From positions 1-37,599 of the forward strand of contig CAUDAE010000005.1 of NCBI GenBank assembly GCA_958447445.1: a DNA stretch of 37,599 nucleotides, in the 5' to 3' direction. How positions within the stretch are numbered: the first letter of the stretch is position 1; each line of letters starts with the position of its first letter. The notes below the pieces were generated by a model. That model was not told the origin of the DNA. It saw only the letters and a program-made list of their open reading frames with translations, and searched no databases. The translations under genes and the position numbers were made by a program. Source of the stretch: an uncultured Collinsella sp. GTDB lineage: Bacteria; Actinomycetota; Coriobacteriia; Coriobacteriales; Coriobacteriaceae. This document shows, piece by piece, positions 8,230 through 15,892 of this stretch.

Positions 8230-9411
8230 TTACTGAAGCGAGCGAGCGCGTTCGATGGCGTAGGCGAGCGACAGCTGCTCCATCTCCGGGGCGCATTTGT
8301 AGCTCAGTCCGGTGAGAGCCGTCACCTTATCGAGGCGATATCGAATCGTGTTCGGGTGCTGGCCAGTCTGCTTGGCGGTTTGCTCGATACGTCGGTCGTT
8401 CTCGATGAATGCGGCGAGCGTGGATTCCAGCTCACTGCCATGCTCGCTGTCGTGCTCGCGTATCGGCGAGAGGATCGCCTCCGAGAACGATTGCATCTCC
8501 GGGGTTTCCGCAAAAGGCATCACGGTTCTCAGGATGCCGAGCTGCGCATAGCGCACAGGACCTTCGGCTCGTTGACAAGATAGGCGCTGTGCGTAAATCG
8601 CCTGCGAGATCGCCTGCGCCACCGCCTCGTCTCCAAACAGAACATCGCTGATGCCGAGCCCTACCGCTCCGCCATCGATACCGCTAGCCTCGATGAGCTC
8701 CGTGAGCGCCTGCACGATTCGCTCCACATCGAGCGTCTGCTCCGAGTCGCTTGTCGCTACGAATAGCAGACCTCCGTCATAGGGTGCCAGCATGTTGTGG
8801 CATCCGGCGAGGGTCGATTTTGCACAGAGACGTTCGATTTGCAAAAACGTACGCGGGTCGAGGGGCTCTGCAAACGATGCGAACAGGGCGACCGCTTCGT
8901 CCAGAAATGACGGGTTGAGGCCTCGGATGCGTCGGCAGATGGACTCGGGCGATACATCTGTCCTCAGGGCATCGATCTCGCGCTGTGCGAAGTCGATGGA
9001 CGCGAGCTGCTCGATATGCCGTTTGACCTCATAGATGACGCTGTCAAAGAACAGTGAGTCGTCGGTCGTGAGAAAGACCGGGTAGTGCCGCGCGTTGGCG
9101 TAGCGGATGGCCTGGTCGGGAATCGGGATGTGCAGGACGTTTTTGATGATAAGACCGCTCGTCCCCTTGGCGACGAGGTATTTCACGGCTTCAGTGATGA
9201 GGTATGGGTCGTCCTTCGCATAGAGGAAGGTGCTGAGGACGATCTCGTCTGGGCTGAAGTTGACGCGCTGGTACTTGTTCTTGAGGCCGGGCATGAGTTC
9301 ATAATCGAGGATCCCGACGCCGGAGACGGCACGCGAGACGCCATCGCTGCCGGCGATTAGACGGACCGACCCCTCATATTCCCGTGAGAAGTCCGAGATG
9401 GTGTATAGCAT
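8230..9411 (-). CDS. PucR-family transcriptional regulator
   Basis: A 393-residue regulator. The N-terminal roughly 120 residues resemble the PucR purine-catabolism ligand domain (start LYTISDFSREYEGSVRLIAG; later FLTTDDSLFFDSVIYEV). The middle resembles a GGDEF-like CdaR-type domain. The C-terminus carries the helix-turn-helix of the family (IEQTAKQTGQHPNTIRYRLD), which binds DNA. The ATG at 9411 is preferred because AAGG lies 8 nt upstream; in-frame TTG at 9432 and ATG at 9417 are less well placed. It is transcribed divergently from the ornithine-cyclodeaminase-family gene, so it probably controls that operon in response to an amino-acid-like ligand. The effector is unknown. Confidence 0.85.
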   Translation of the reverse strand: MLYTISDFSREYEGSVRLIAGSDGVSRAVSGVGILDYELMPGLKNKYQRVNFSPDEIVLSTFLYAKDDPYLITEAVKYLVAKGTSGLIIKNVLHIPIPDQAIRYANARHYPVFLTTDDSLFFDSVIYEVKRHIEQLASIDFAQREIDALRTDVSPESICRRIRGLNPSFLDEAVALFASFAEPLDPRTFLQIERLCAKSTLAGCHNMLAPYDGGLLFVATSDSEQTLDVERIVQALTELIEASGIDGGAVGLGISDVLFGDEAVAQAISQAIYAQRLSCQRAEGPVRYAQLGILRTVMPFAETPEMQSFSEAILSPIREHDSEHGSELESTLAAFIENDRRIEQTAKQTGQHPNTIRYRLDKVTALTGLSYKCAPEMEQLSLAYAIERARSLQ

Positions 9412-9564
9412 CAACATCACCTTGTAAATCAATACAATAAGTACAGGTATAAATAGGATAATCGCACATCCGTATGCCGTTGATGCGCGAAATAGTTCAA
9501 ATACCAGCTGATAGAGTGAAAAATCAGATCGAAAAACGTTGTAGATTCCAACAAGAAATGATCC

Positions 9565-9593
9565 TTGGCGGCATCGTTACTAAACCGTACAGT
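9565..9593 (+). promoter_or_regulatory. candidate promoter of the cyclodeaminase-aminotransferase operon
   Basis: TTGGCG (9565-9570) and TACAGT (9588-9593) are separated by 17 nt. They lie about 35 nt before the start codon in an AT-rich divergent region of roughly 215 nt shared with the PucR gene. Assignment is by eye. Confidence 0.4.
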
Positions 9594-9628
9594 GAAGCAA
9601 CGTAAAGCTTTCGCTGAGAGGAGCGATG

Positions 9629-10660
9629 ATGGGGCAGATGGTGGTGCTTTCGGCCGAGGAAGTTTCCAAGGTGCTGACGATTGAGGATTCAATTGCTGCC
9701 GTGGAGGAGGCATATCGCCAGAAGGCAACGGGCAAGGGTGTTGCGTGGCCGATGGTATATGAGCAGTTCAAGCCCGGTATGGCCGATATGGATATCCGCT
9801 CGGGCGAGTTGGCGGGAAGCGGCCTCTTCGGTCTCAAGCTCACTGCTTGGTTCTCTCAGAATCCCAAAAAGGGGCTGCCCGAGATCTTTGGCACCACGCT
9901 GCTGTGCGACAACGCGACGGGCGAGCCGCTGGCGCTGCTTAATGCCTCCGCCGTCACTGGACTTCGCACCGGTGCCGCCGCTGCGCTCGGTGCCAAGTGG
10001 CTGGCTCGGGCGGATGCGTCCAAACTGCTTGTTGCGGGAGCCGGCCATATGAGCACCTATATGGTGGCGGGCGTGCTCGCCGCCTGTCCCAAAGTGAGCG
10101 AGGTCAAGGTGTGGGAGCCGGTTTCCGATGCCGCGCCCGAGGCCCGCGTCGAGCGCATGCGAGACGAGGTCGCTCATATCTTGGGCGCCTGTGAGCATGC
10201 TCGCGAGGCATCCACCTATTCCATCGAGGCGACGGCCGACGGCCAAGGCGCCGCGGCAGAGGCCGACATCATCGTGACGATCACGCCGGCGACCAAGCCC
10301 ATCATCCCCGATGCATGGGTGCGCCCCGGTACGCATATCTCCTGCGTCGGTGCCGACATGCCCGGCAAGCAGGAGCTCGCCTCGGCGCTTGTCGCCCGTG
10401 CCGCTGTTTACGTCGACGACCGCGAGCAATCGGTCGCGTCCGGCGAGCTGGAGATTCCGGTTGCCGAGGGTGCCATCACTCCCGAGGACATCAAAGCGGA
10501 GCTCGGCGAAGTCATCGCCGGCACGGCTACGGGGCGTTCGGATGACGAACAGGTGACGGTGTTCGATACGTCGGGCATCGCCGTTCAGGACCTTTCGGCA
10601 TCGAAAATCGCCTACGACCGCGCCGTCGAGGCGGGGCTGGGCACCGTGGTGGAACTGTAA
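9629..10660 (+). CDS. ornithine cyclodeaminase / mu-crystallin family protein
   Basis: A 343-residue NAD(P)-dependent enzyme. Family members deaminate ornithine to proline, reduce cyclic imino acids, or oxidise alanine. Visible features are the substrate-site Lys70 (FGLKLTAWFS), Arg113 in the TGLRTGAAAALGAKWLA helix, a Rossmann GAGHMS turn at 137-142, and Asp243 in GADMPGKQEL, the position of the catalytic aspartate in ornithine cyclodeaminase. Which reaction it performs cannot be fixed from these. The ATG at 9629 has GAGAGGAG 5 nt upstream; the ATG at 9626 is too close to it. The aminotransferase follows after 24 nt, so they form an operon. Confidence 0.85.
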   Translation: MGQMVVLSAEEVSKVLTIEDSIAAVEEAYRQKATGKGVAWPMVYEQFKPGMADMDIRSGELAGSGLFGLKLTAWFSQNPKKGLPEIFGTTLLCDNATGEPLALLNASAVTGLRTGAAAALGAKWLARADASKLLVAGAGHMSTYMVAGVLAACPKVSEVKVWEPVSDAAPEARVERMRDEVAHILGACEHAREASTYSIEATADGQGAAAEADIIVTITPATKPIIPDAWVRPGTHISCVGADMPGKQELASALVARAAVYVDDREQSVASGELEIPVAEGAITPEDIKAELGEVIAGTATGRSDDEQVTVFDTSGIAVQDLSASKIAYDRAVEAGLGTVVEL

Positions 10661-10684
10661 GAAAGCCAAGGAAAGGAAACGACA

Positions 10685-11815
10685 ATGCAGATCAAGGATT
10701 TCGCCGTCGAGCAGTGGATGAACGAGTGGGAGACCAAGTGCACCCACAACGTTGCGGAGACGTGCGTCTACTCCCTCACGCTCGACCAGCTGTTCGAGCT
10801 TACGAACACCGACAAGAAGGCGTGGCTCGATAGCCTGTGCTCGCGCCGATTCACCTACGGAGACATCGAGGGGCAGCCCGGCTTCCTCGAGGGGGTCGCG
10901 CGTCTCTATAAGACGGTCGAGCCCGGGCATATCGTGCCCACGCACGGTGCGACCGGCGCCAACTCCCTGGTTATTTCCACGCTCGTCGAACCGGGCGATC
11001 ATGTGGTCTCCGTCAAGCCAACCTACCAGCAGCTTTACTCGATTCCCGAGATGTGCGGTGCGAAGGTCGATATCCTTCAGCTCGATCGCAAGAACGGCTA
11101 CCACGTCGACGTCGACGCGCTCGATGCCCTGGTGACCGACGATACCAAGCTCATCTGCATCAATAACCCGGACAACCCCACGGGCGCCCTGCTCGACACC
11201 GATACGCTCAAGGCGATTGTCGAGGTCGCGCGCAAACACGACGCGTGGCTGCTCTGCGACGAGGTCTACCGTCTGCTTACTCAGACGGATGAGTACTCCG
11301 AGTCCGTGATCGACCTGTACGACAAGGCCATCGTCACCGCATCCATGTCCAAGGTCTGGTCGTTCGCCGGCCTGCGTCTGGGCTGGGCGGTTACCAAGAG
11401 CCCGGAGCTCCGTCGTGCGCTGCTCTCGCATCGCGACTACAACCTGATTTCCGCCGGCATATTCAGCGAGTCGGTGGCGGAGCTGATTCTGGGCAACGCT
11501 TCCGTGATCCTTGAGCGCAGCCGTCGCATCGTCCGTCAGAACCTTGCTGTTCTGGAGAAGTGGGTCGAGAGCGAGCCGCACCTGTCGTTCGTCAAGCCCG
11601 AGGCGGGTACCACTGCGCTCGTGTATTACGACTACGACATCGACTCCAGGACGTTCTGCATTGACATGATTAAGAAATCCGGCGCGCTCGTCACCCCGGG
11701 CGATTGCTTCGAGGAGCCCAAGAGTATGCGCATCGGCTATGCATACTCCGATAACACCGACGACCTGCAGAAGGGCCTGGATGCCATCTCTGCGTACATG
11801 CGTACGCTCGAGTAG
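10685..11815 (+). CDS. fold-type I PLP aminotransferase (class I/II)
   Basis: A 376-residue PLP enzyme with the full class I/II signature: THGATGANS near 86-94 for cofactor phosphate, Tyr114, NNPDNPTG at 160-167, CDEVY at 191-195 with the pyridine-binding Asp192, Lys223 in SMSKVWSFAGLRLGW as the Schiff-base lysine, and Arg231. The N-terminal part (IKDFAVEQWMNEWE, then AETCVYSLTLDQL) reminds me of aminotransferases related to capreomycidine synthase, which act on arginine-derived substrates, but this is resemblance from memory only. GGAAAGGAAACG precedes the ATG. Pairing with the cyclodeaminase-family gene suggests a shared amino-acid pathway, possibly around ornithine, arginine or imino acids. 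Confidence 0.85.
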   Translation: MQIKDFAVEQWMNEWETKCTHNVAETCVYSLTLDQLFELTNTDKKAWLDSLCSRRFTYGDIEGQPGFLEGVARLYKTVEPGHIVPTHGATGANSLVISTLVEPGDHVVSVKPTYQQLYSIPEMCGAKVDILQLDRKNGYHVDVDALDALVTDDTKLICINNPDNPTGALLDTDTLKAIVEVARKHDAWLLCDEVYRLLTQTDEYSESVIDLYDKAIVTASMSKVWSFAGLRLGWAVTKSPELRRALLSHRDYNLISAGIFSESVAELILGNASVILERSRRIVRQNLAVLEKWVESEPHLSFVKPEAGTTALVYYDYDIDSRTFCIDMIKKSGALVTPGDCFEEPKSMRIGYAYSDNTDDLQKGLDAISAYMRTLE

Positions 11816-11835
11816 AGGCTCGAGGTCGAAGTGAT

Positions 11836-11874
11836 GGGGCCGATCGGTTTAGGACCGGTCGGCCCCTATTTTCT
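11836..11874 (+). terminator. intrinsic terminator of the cyclodeaminase-aminotransferase operon
   Basis: GGGGCCGATCGGT (11836-11848) pairs with ACCGGTCGGCCCC (11854-11866, one G-U pair) over a 5-nt loop, followed by TATTTTCT. Confidence 0.85.
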
Positions 11875-11985
11875 CTCAAGGCTACCGAACACTTTTGTCA
11901 TATTAGGTGCCTACGGGGCCGTATCGCCGCGACGCCGTGGGCATAATGGTGTGGAAAGTGCAAGTTACGCGAAATGGGAGGACAC

Positions 11986-12657
11986 ATGGCGCTGATCTAT
12001 GTCGTTGAGGACGACGAGCCCATTCGTCGTGAGCTTATCGACATCCTTGCCCGCGCCGGGTTTGAAATCGAGACATGCGAATCGTTTGAGCATGTCTCGC
12101 GCGATATTCTCGCCGCCGCGCCCGACCTGGTGCTGCTCGACCTCACGCTTCCCGTCAAGGACGGCCAGCATATCTGCCACGAGGTTCGCCGCGAATCCGA
12201 GGTTCCCATCATCGTCCTCACGTCGCGCACGACCGAGATCGACGAGGTCATGGCCATGACGCTCGGCGCGGACGACTTTGTTCCCAAGCCCTACAGCGCC
12301 CGTGTGCTCGTGGCGCGCATCAACGCCCTGCTGCGTCGCACCGCGGCGGCAGGCGAGCGCAGCACGCTCGTCCACAAGGGGCTGGAGCTCGACCTCGCCC
12401 GCTCCATGGTCACCAATACGGCAACCGGCGACAGTACCGAGCTCACCAAAAACGAGCTGCGTATCCTCTCGCTGCTCTTGGGTCGCGCGGGCAAGATCGT
12501 CTCGCGTCCGGCCATCATGCAGGACCTGTGGGACTCCGATGCCTTCGTGGACGACAATACACTCACCGTCAACATCAACCGTCTGCGCACCACGCTCGAA
12601 AAAATCGGCATCAAGGGGTATTTGACGACGCACCGCGGCCAAGGCTATTCGGTCTAG
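11986..12657 (+). CDS. OmpR-family response regulator
   Basis: A 223-residue two-component regulator. The receiver domain (1-120) shows the acidic pair Asp9-Asp10, the phospho-acceptor Asp52 in LLDLTLP, Thr79 in VLTS and Lys101 in KPY. The C-terminal winged helix (about 130-223) contains LTKNELRILSLL and VDDNTLTVNINRLR, the OmpR/PhoB DNA-recognition region. The ATG at 11986 is supported by GGGAGG 4 nt upstream; the upstream ATG at 11974 overlaps that site. The histidine kinase begins 9 nt after its stop, so the two are co-transcribed. The domain style is close to BceR, the regulator of peptide-antibiotic detoxification. Confidence 0.92.
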   Translation: MALIYVVEDDEPIRRELIDILARAGFEIETCESFEHVSRDILAAAPDLVLLDLTLPVKDGQHICHEVRRESEVPIIVLTSRTTEIDEVMAMTLGADDFVPKPYSARVLVARINALLRRTAAAGERSTLVHKGLELDLARSMVTNTATGDSTELTKNELRILSLLLGRAGKIVSRPAIMQDLWDSDAFVDDNTLTVNINRLRTTLEKIGIKGYLTTHRGQGYSV

Positions 12658-12666
12658 GGGTCGGCT

Positions 12667-13710
12667 ATGTCGTTTGCCAAGTTCTTCAAAGACGCGCTGC
12701 TTCCCGTCGCCGTGTGGACGTGCGGCGTGCTGCTGAGCTGCTTTGTGCTGACGGTCGCCGGCGCACCCGTTTCTATCGTGGTCGTGGCGGTTGGCGTGTC
12801 CTTTATCTTCGGTATGCTCGGCATCGTGATCGAGTACGCGCGTCGTCGTCGTTTTCTGCGCCAGCTAGAGCGTGCGGCAGAGGAGCTCGAGAGTCCCGCA
12901 TGGGTGCAGGAGATGGTGCAATGCCCGACCTATGCCGAGGGCGAGCTCGAGTACGAGGTCTTGCGCCGGGTGGGCAAAGCTGCCTGCGACGAGGTTGCCG
13001 AAGGCAGGCGCCAGACCGATGACTATCGCGACTATATCGAGAGTTGCGTCCACGAGGCCAAACTGCCCCTGGCGGCGGCCCATCTAATTTTGGAAAACCT
13101 GGACGGCAGCGAAGATGACCTGTCGCGCGTAGATGACCTCGGTCGCGAGCTTGCCCGCGTGGAGCGCTATATCGACCAGGCGCTCTACTATGTGCGCTCG
13201 GAGGTTGTGGAGCGCGATTACCTGATTCGTCGCTGGGACCTTAAGACCTTGGTGACGGGCGCGATTAAAGCCAACGCCCGCGAGCTCATCGCGGCGCACG
13301 TGGCTCCGGTGTGCGAGAACCTCGACTTTGAGGTCTTTACCGACGAGAAGTGGCTCGAGTTTATTCTGGGTCAGCTCATTCAGAACAGCATTAAATATGC
13401 GCGTGAGGACGGCGCAAAGATTGTGTTTTCGGGTGCGTTGCTGGACGAGGGTCTGGCAAGCGAGCGCATCGAGCTTACCGTCGCGGACAACGGCTGCGGC
13501 GTGTGTGCGGCAGACCTGCCGCGCGTGTTCGAGAAGGGCTTTACCGGCGACAACGGCCGCACCACCAAGCGTGCAACGGGTATTGGCCTCTACCTGGTGG
13601 CGCGCCTGTGCTCCAAGATGGGCATCGACGTCACCGCGGCATCGGAGCCGGGCGAAGGCTTCGTCGTAACATTCGCTTTTTCAACGAACAAGTTCCAATA
13701 CTTTGAGTAA
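12667..13710 (+). CDS. intramembrane-sensing (BceS-like) sensor histidine kinase
   Basis: A 347-residue kinase. Two adjacent membrane helices (about residues 9-30 and 34-57) with almost no extracellular loop are followed by RRRRF and a cytoplasmic kinase core. The H-box is VHEAKLPLAA with His129, the N-box LIQNSIKYA with Asn240, and the ATP-lid motifs are VADNGCGV and RATGIGLYLV. The missing sensor domain and the VHE-K-PL H-box style match BceS/GraS kinases, which normally sense antimicrobial peptides through a partner BceAB-type ABC transporter. No such transporter lies next to it here, so its input partner is unknown. It is the second gene of the two-gene operon with the response regulator. 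Confidence 0.88.
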   Translation: MSFAKFFKDALLPVAVWTCGVLLSCFVLTVAGAPVSIVVVAVGVSFIFGMLGIVIEYARRRRFLRQLERAAEELESPAWVQEMVQCPTYAEGELEYEVLRRVGKAACDEVAEGRRQTDDYRDYIESCVHEAKLPLAAAHLILENLDGSEDDLSRVDDLGRELARVERYIDQALYYVRSEVVERDYLIRRWDLKTLVTGAIKANARELIAAHVAPVCENLDFEVFTDEKWLEFILGQLIQNSIKYAREDGAKIVFSGALLDEGLASERIELTVADNGCGVCAADLPRVFEKGFTGDNGRTTKRATGIGLYLVARLCSKMGIDVTAASEPGEGFVVTFAFSTNKFQYFE

Positions 13711-13760
13711 CGCACACGGCAGACGCCCGCCCAAACAAAAACGTGCCGCCTCAAACAAAA

Positions 13761-13795
13761 CGTGCCGCCCCAAATGGGGCGGCACGCCATTTTTC
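13761..13795. terminator. terminator after the kinase, possibly bidirectional
   Basis: CGTGCCGCCCC (13761-13771) pairs perfectly with GGGGCGGCACG (13776-13786) over AAAT, followed by CCATTTTTC on the plus strand. On the minus strand it runs into TTTTGTTTG, so it could also stop transcripts from uspA. A copy of the left arm (ACGTGCCGCC) lies just upstream at 13741-13750. Confidence 0.8.
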
Positions 13796-13827
13796 TATCA
13801 GCCAACTCGCTGAAGTACGGTGACGAA

Positions 13828-13918
13828 GGCGCAAGGCCGGGAGGGGTTATCTAAGCCGACATCCCGCAGCCGCGAAGCGGCGAGGACGTCGGCGTGATAA
13901 CCCCGCAGGCCTTGCGCC
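13828..13918. repeat. long imperfect palindrome (91 nt) at the 3' end of uspA
   Basis: Nested arms: GGCGCAAGGCC (13828-13838) with GGCCTTGCGCC (13908-13918), GGGGTTATC (13843-13851) with GATAACCCC (13896-13904), GCCGAC (13855-13860) with GTCGGC (13888-13893), and a centre GCCGC/GCGGC around GAA. It ends 13 nt before the uspA stop codon. There is no T-run. Confidence 0.7.
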
Positions 13919-13931
13919 GGCGGGAAGGAAC

Positions 13932-14369
13932 CTACTTCACGACCAAAATGTCGCAGTCCGTATTGCGCAGCAGGAACGTCGAAATCGAGCCCAGTAGCGC
14001 GTACTTAATTGAGGACAGACCACGGGCGCCGCAGAGCACCAGATCGGGCTTGACCACGTCGAGCATCTCATCCTTGAGCGTCTCACGAATGCGGCCGGTG
14101 CGAATCATGACCTCGACCTCGGGAATGTCGGGATTGGCTTTGGCCTCCTCGAGCTGCTTGGCGATGGAGTTGTTAAAGGCCTCCTCCAAGCCGTTGACCA
14201 GGTCGACCGGATAGGAACCGGCACTCTCGAGTGCGGTGGAGTCGATGACGTGGCCGATAATCAGCTTAGCGCCGTTGTTCGCGGCGACCTTGATGGCGCG
14301 TGCGAGCACAAAATCCTGCTGCTCAGTACCGTCGAGTGAAACAAATACCTTGGTATAGCCCTCGTTCAT
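13932..14369 (-). CDS. universal stress protein, UspA family
   Basis: A 145-residue single-domain Usp protein. The ATP-binding type is indicated by the C-terminal G-2x-G-9x-G-S motif in GARGLSSIKYALLGS, followed by the strand CDILVVK. The N-terminal strand reads KVFVSLDGTE, with the aspartate that usually contacts ATP. Such proteins bind ATP and support survival under stress in ways that are not settled. GGAGG lies about 6 nt before the ATG at 14369. It is monocistronic and divergent from uppP, with about 250 nt between. Confidence 0.9.
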   Translation of the reverse strand: MNEGYTKVFVSLDGTEQQDFVLARAIKVAANNGAKLIIGHVIDSTALESAGSYPVDLVNGLEEAFNNSIAKQLEEAKANPDIPEVEVMIRTGRIRETLKDEMLDVVKPDLVLCGARGLSSIKYALLGSISTFLLRNTDCDILVVK

Positions 14370-14617
14370 GGTTTCCTCCTTGGTCTATCGCACGGGCGTG
14401 GGGCTCGTGCGTCGGGCGGGCGCGGGCGCGTTGGCCGCCGGACACTTTATCTTGTTGCAGTTATACCCAAGGATTTCGGTTTGACCGCTCGCAATTCTGT
14501 GAACGGGCGAGTTTTTTGGTAAGGGTAGGCACAGGCGCGCCGCCAACGGTTGATAATGGGACATCGCCCGCACCGTCCGCAGAACAATATCGGCGGGTGT
14601 CTAACGAGGGGGTCCCT

Positions 14618-15598
14618 TTGGATATCATCGAGCTTCTAAAATCTGCCTTCATGGGCCTGGTCGAGGGCATCACCGAATGGCTGCCCGTTTCGTCGACCGG
14701 TCACATGATCTTGGTGGACGAGTTCGTCAAGATGAACGTGAGCGAGACGTTCTGGAATATGTTCCTGGTCGTGATTCAGCTTGGCGCCATTTTGGCCGTC
14801 TGCGTCCTGTTCTTCTACGACCTTAACCCGTTCTCGCCCAGCAAGGGCAAGGAGGGCCGTCGCGACACCTGGGTGCTGTGGGGCAAGATTGTGCTCGGCT
14901 GCATTCCCGCCGCGGCGATCGGTCTGCCGCTCAACGACTGGATGGAGGAGCATTTCTACAATGCTCCCGTCGTGGCGCTGGCGCTCATTGTGTACGGCGT
15001 ACTGTTTATCGTGATTGAGAACTGGCGCGCGAGCAAGCGCGAGGAAATGGCCGTTGCCGGTTCGTTTGGTTCGCGTGCTGTGGTGGCGGGCGGACGTCCC
15101 GCCGGTGCGCACTTTGCGGCGCCCGCCGCGGCTACCGCTGAGGATGAGGACGATGACGAGAATTTGGACTTTGGCTCCATCGCCACGCTCGAGGACCTGA
15201 GTTGGAAGACTGCGCTGGGTATCGGCTGCTTCCAGGTGCTTTCGCTGGTGCCTGGTACGTCTCGTTCCGGTTCTACCATCATCGGTGGCCTGCTTTTGGG
15301 CTGCACGCGTTCGGTGGCGTCCAAGTTTACGTTCTTCCTGGCCATCCCTGTCATGTTTGGCGCGAGTGCGCTCAAACTGGTCAAGTACTTCATCAAGGGC
15401 GGTACGTTCGGCGCCAACGAGGTCGCCATCTTGGGCGTGGGCTGCGTTGTAGCCTTTGTGGTTTCGCTCATCGCCATCAAGTGGCTCATGGGCTTCGTCC
15501 GCCGTCACGACTTTAAGTGCTTCGGTGTTTACCGCATCATCCTGGGCATCGTAGTGCTCGCATACTTCTTCGTTTTGGAGCCTATGCTCGGCCTGTAA
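14618..15598 (+). CDS. uppP: undecaprenyl-diphosphatase
   Basis: A membrane phosphatase that recycles undecaprenyl pyrophosphate to the monophosphate lipid carrier for cell-wall synthesis; gain of copy number is known to give bacitracin resistance. The 326-residue protein carries both family signatures: EGITEWLPVSSTGH at about 16-29 and PGTSRSGSTI at about 211-220. It has seven or so membrane helices. It is about 50 residues longer than usual because of an Ala-rich then acidic cytoplasmic insertion (nt about 15040-15200, with DEDDDE). The start is the TTG at 14618, chosen because GAGGGGG lies 5 nt upstream and the conserved N-terminus begins there. Confidence 0.93.
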   Translation: MDIIELLKSAFMGLVEGITEWLPVSSTGHMILVDEFVKMNVSETFWNMFLVVIQLGAILAVCVLFFYDLNPFSPSKGKEGRRDTWVLWGKIVLGCIPAAAIGLPLNDWMEEHFYNAPVVALALIVYGVLFIVIENWRASKREEMAVAGSFGSRAVVAGGRPAGAHFAAPAAATAEDEDDDENLDFGSIATLEDLSWKTALGIGCFQVLSLVPGTSRSGSTIIGGLLLGCTRSVASKFTFFLAIPVMFGASALKLVKYFIKGGTFGANEVAILGVGCVVAFVVSLIAIKWLMGFVRRHDFKCFGVYRIILGIVVLAYFFVLEPMLGL

Positions 15599-15642
15599 CT
15601 TGGTTGACGCTGCGTGGCGGCCAGGGCGACAACTTGTTATTC

Positions 15643-15684
15643 AAAGGGGGCGGCATGGCCAAAAGGTCCATGCCGCCCCCTTTT
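15643..15684 (+). terminator. intrinsic terminator of uppP
   Basis: AAAGGGGGCGGCATGG (15643-15658) pairs perfectly with the bases at 15668-15683 over a 9-nt loop and continues into TTTT. Confidence 0.85.
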
Positions 15685-15696
15685 GATTGGCGCATT

Positions 15697-15751
15697 GGGG
15701 TCAGGTTACTTTGCAGCAACATGGTGCAGACAAACCTGACACCTTTGCACC
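15697..15751. repeat. REP-like element, GGGGTCAGGTTACTTTGCA family, copy 1
   Basis: GTCAGGTT (15700-15707) and AACCTGAC (15733-15740) form the outer arms. The interior TTTGCAGCAACATGGTGCA and the tail ACCTTTGCACC resemble the second copy at 25981-26040. It lies between the uppP terminator and the pcrA promoter. Confidence 0.65.
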
Positions 15752-15800
15752 AAACCCGCTGGGGCGGGCCTGACGATCGCGCACGGAGTCGTGGTGTGAT

Positions 15801-15831
15801 TTGCGTCGGTGTTCGCGCGGCTCGGTATACT
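15801..15831 (+). promoter_or_regulatory. candidate pcrA promoter
   Basis: TATACT at 15826-15831 lies about 60 nt before the pcrA start. TTGCGT at 15801-15806 is the best -35 match, but the 19-nt spacing is long. Confidence 0.35.
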
Positions 15832-15892
15832 GGTACGGCTCAAACTATGGCGCTGCCCGCAGGCGCGCCGTCCGTCAGATGAGGAGTCGCCC

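Noticed and set aside
9689..11581. 630-aa antisense ORF opposite the cyclodeaminase-family and aminotransferase genes
   Set aside because: Same reason: both sense genes have intact catalytic motifs, and the antisense product resembles no family.
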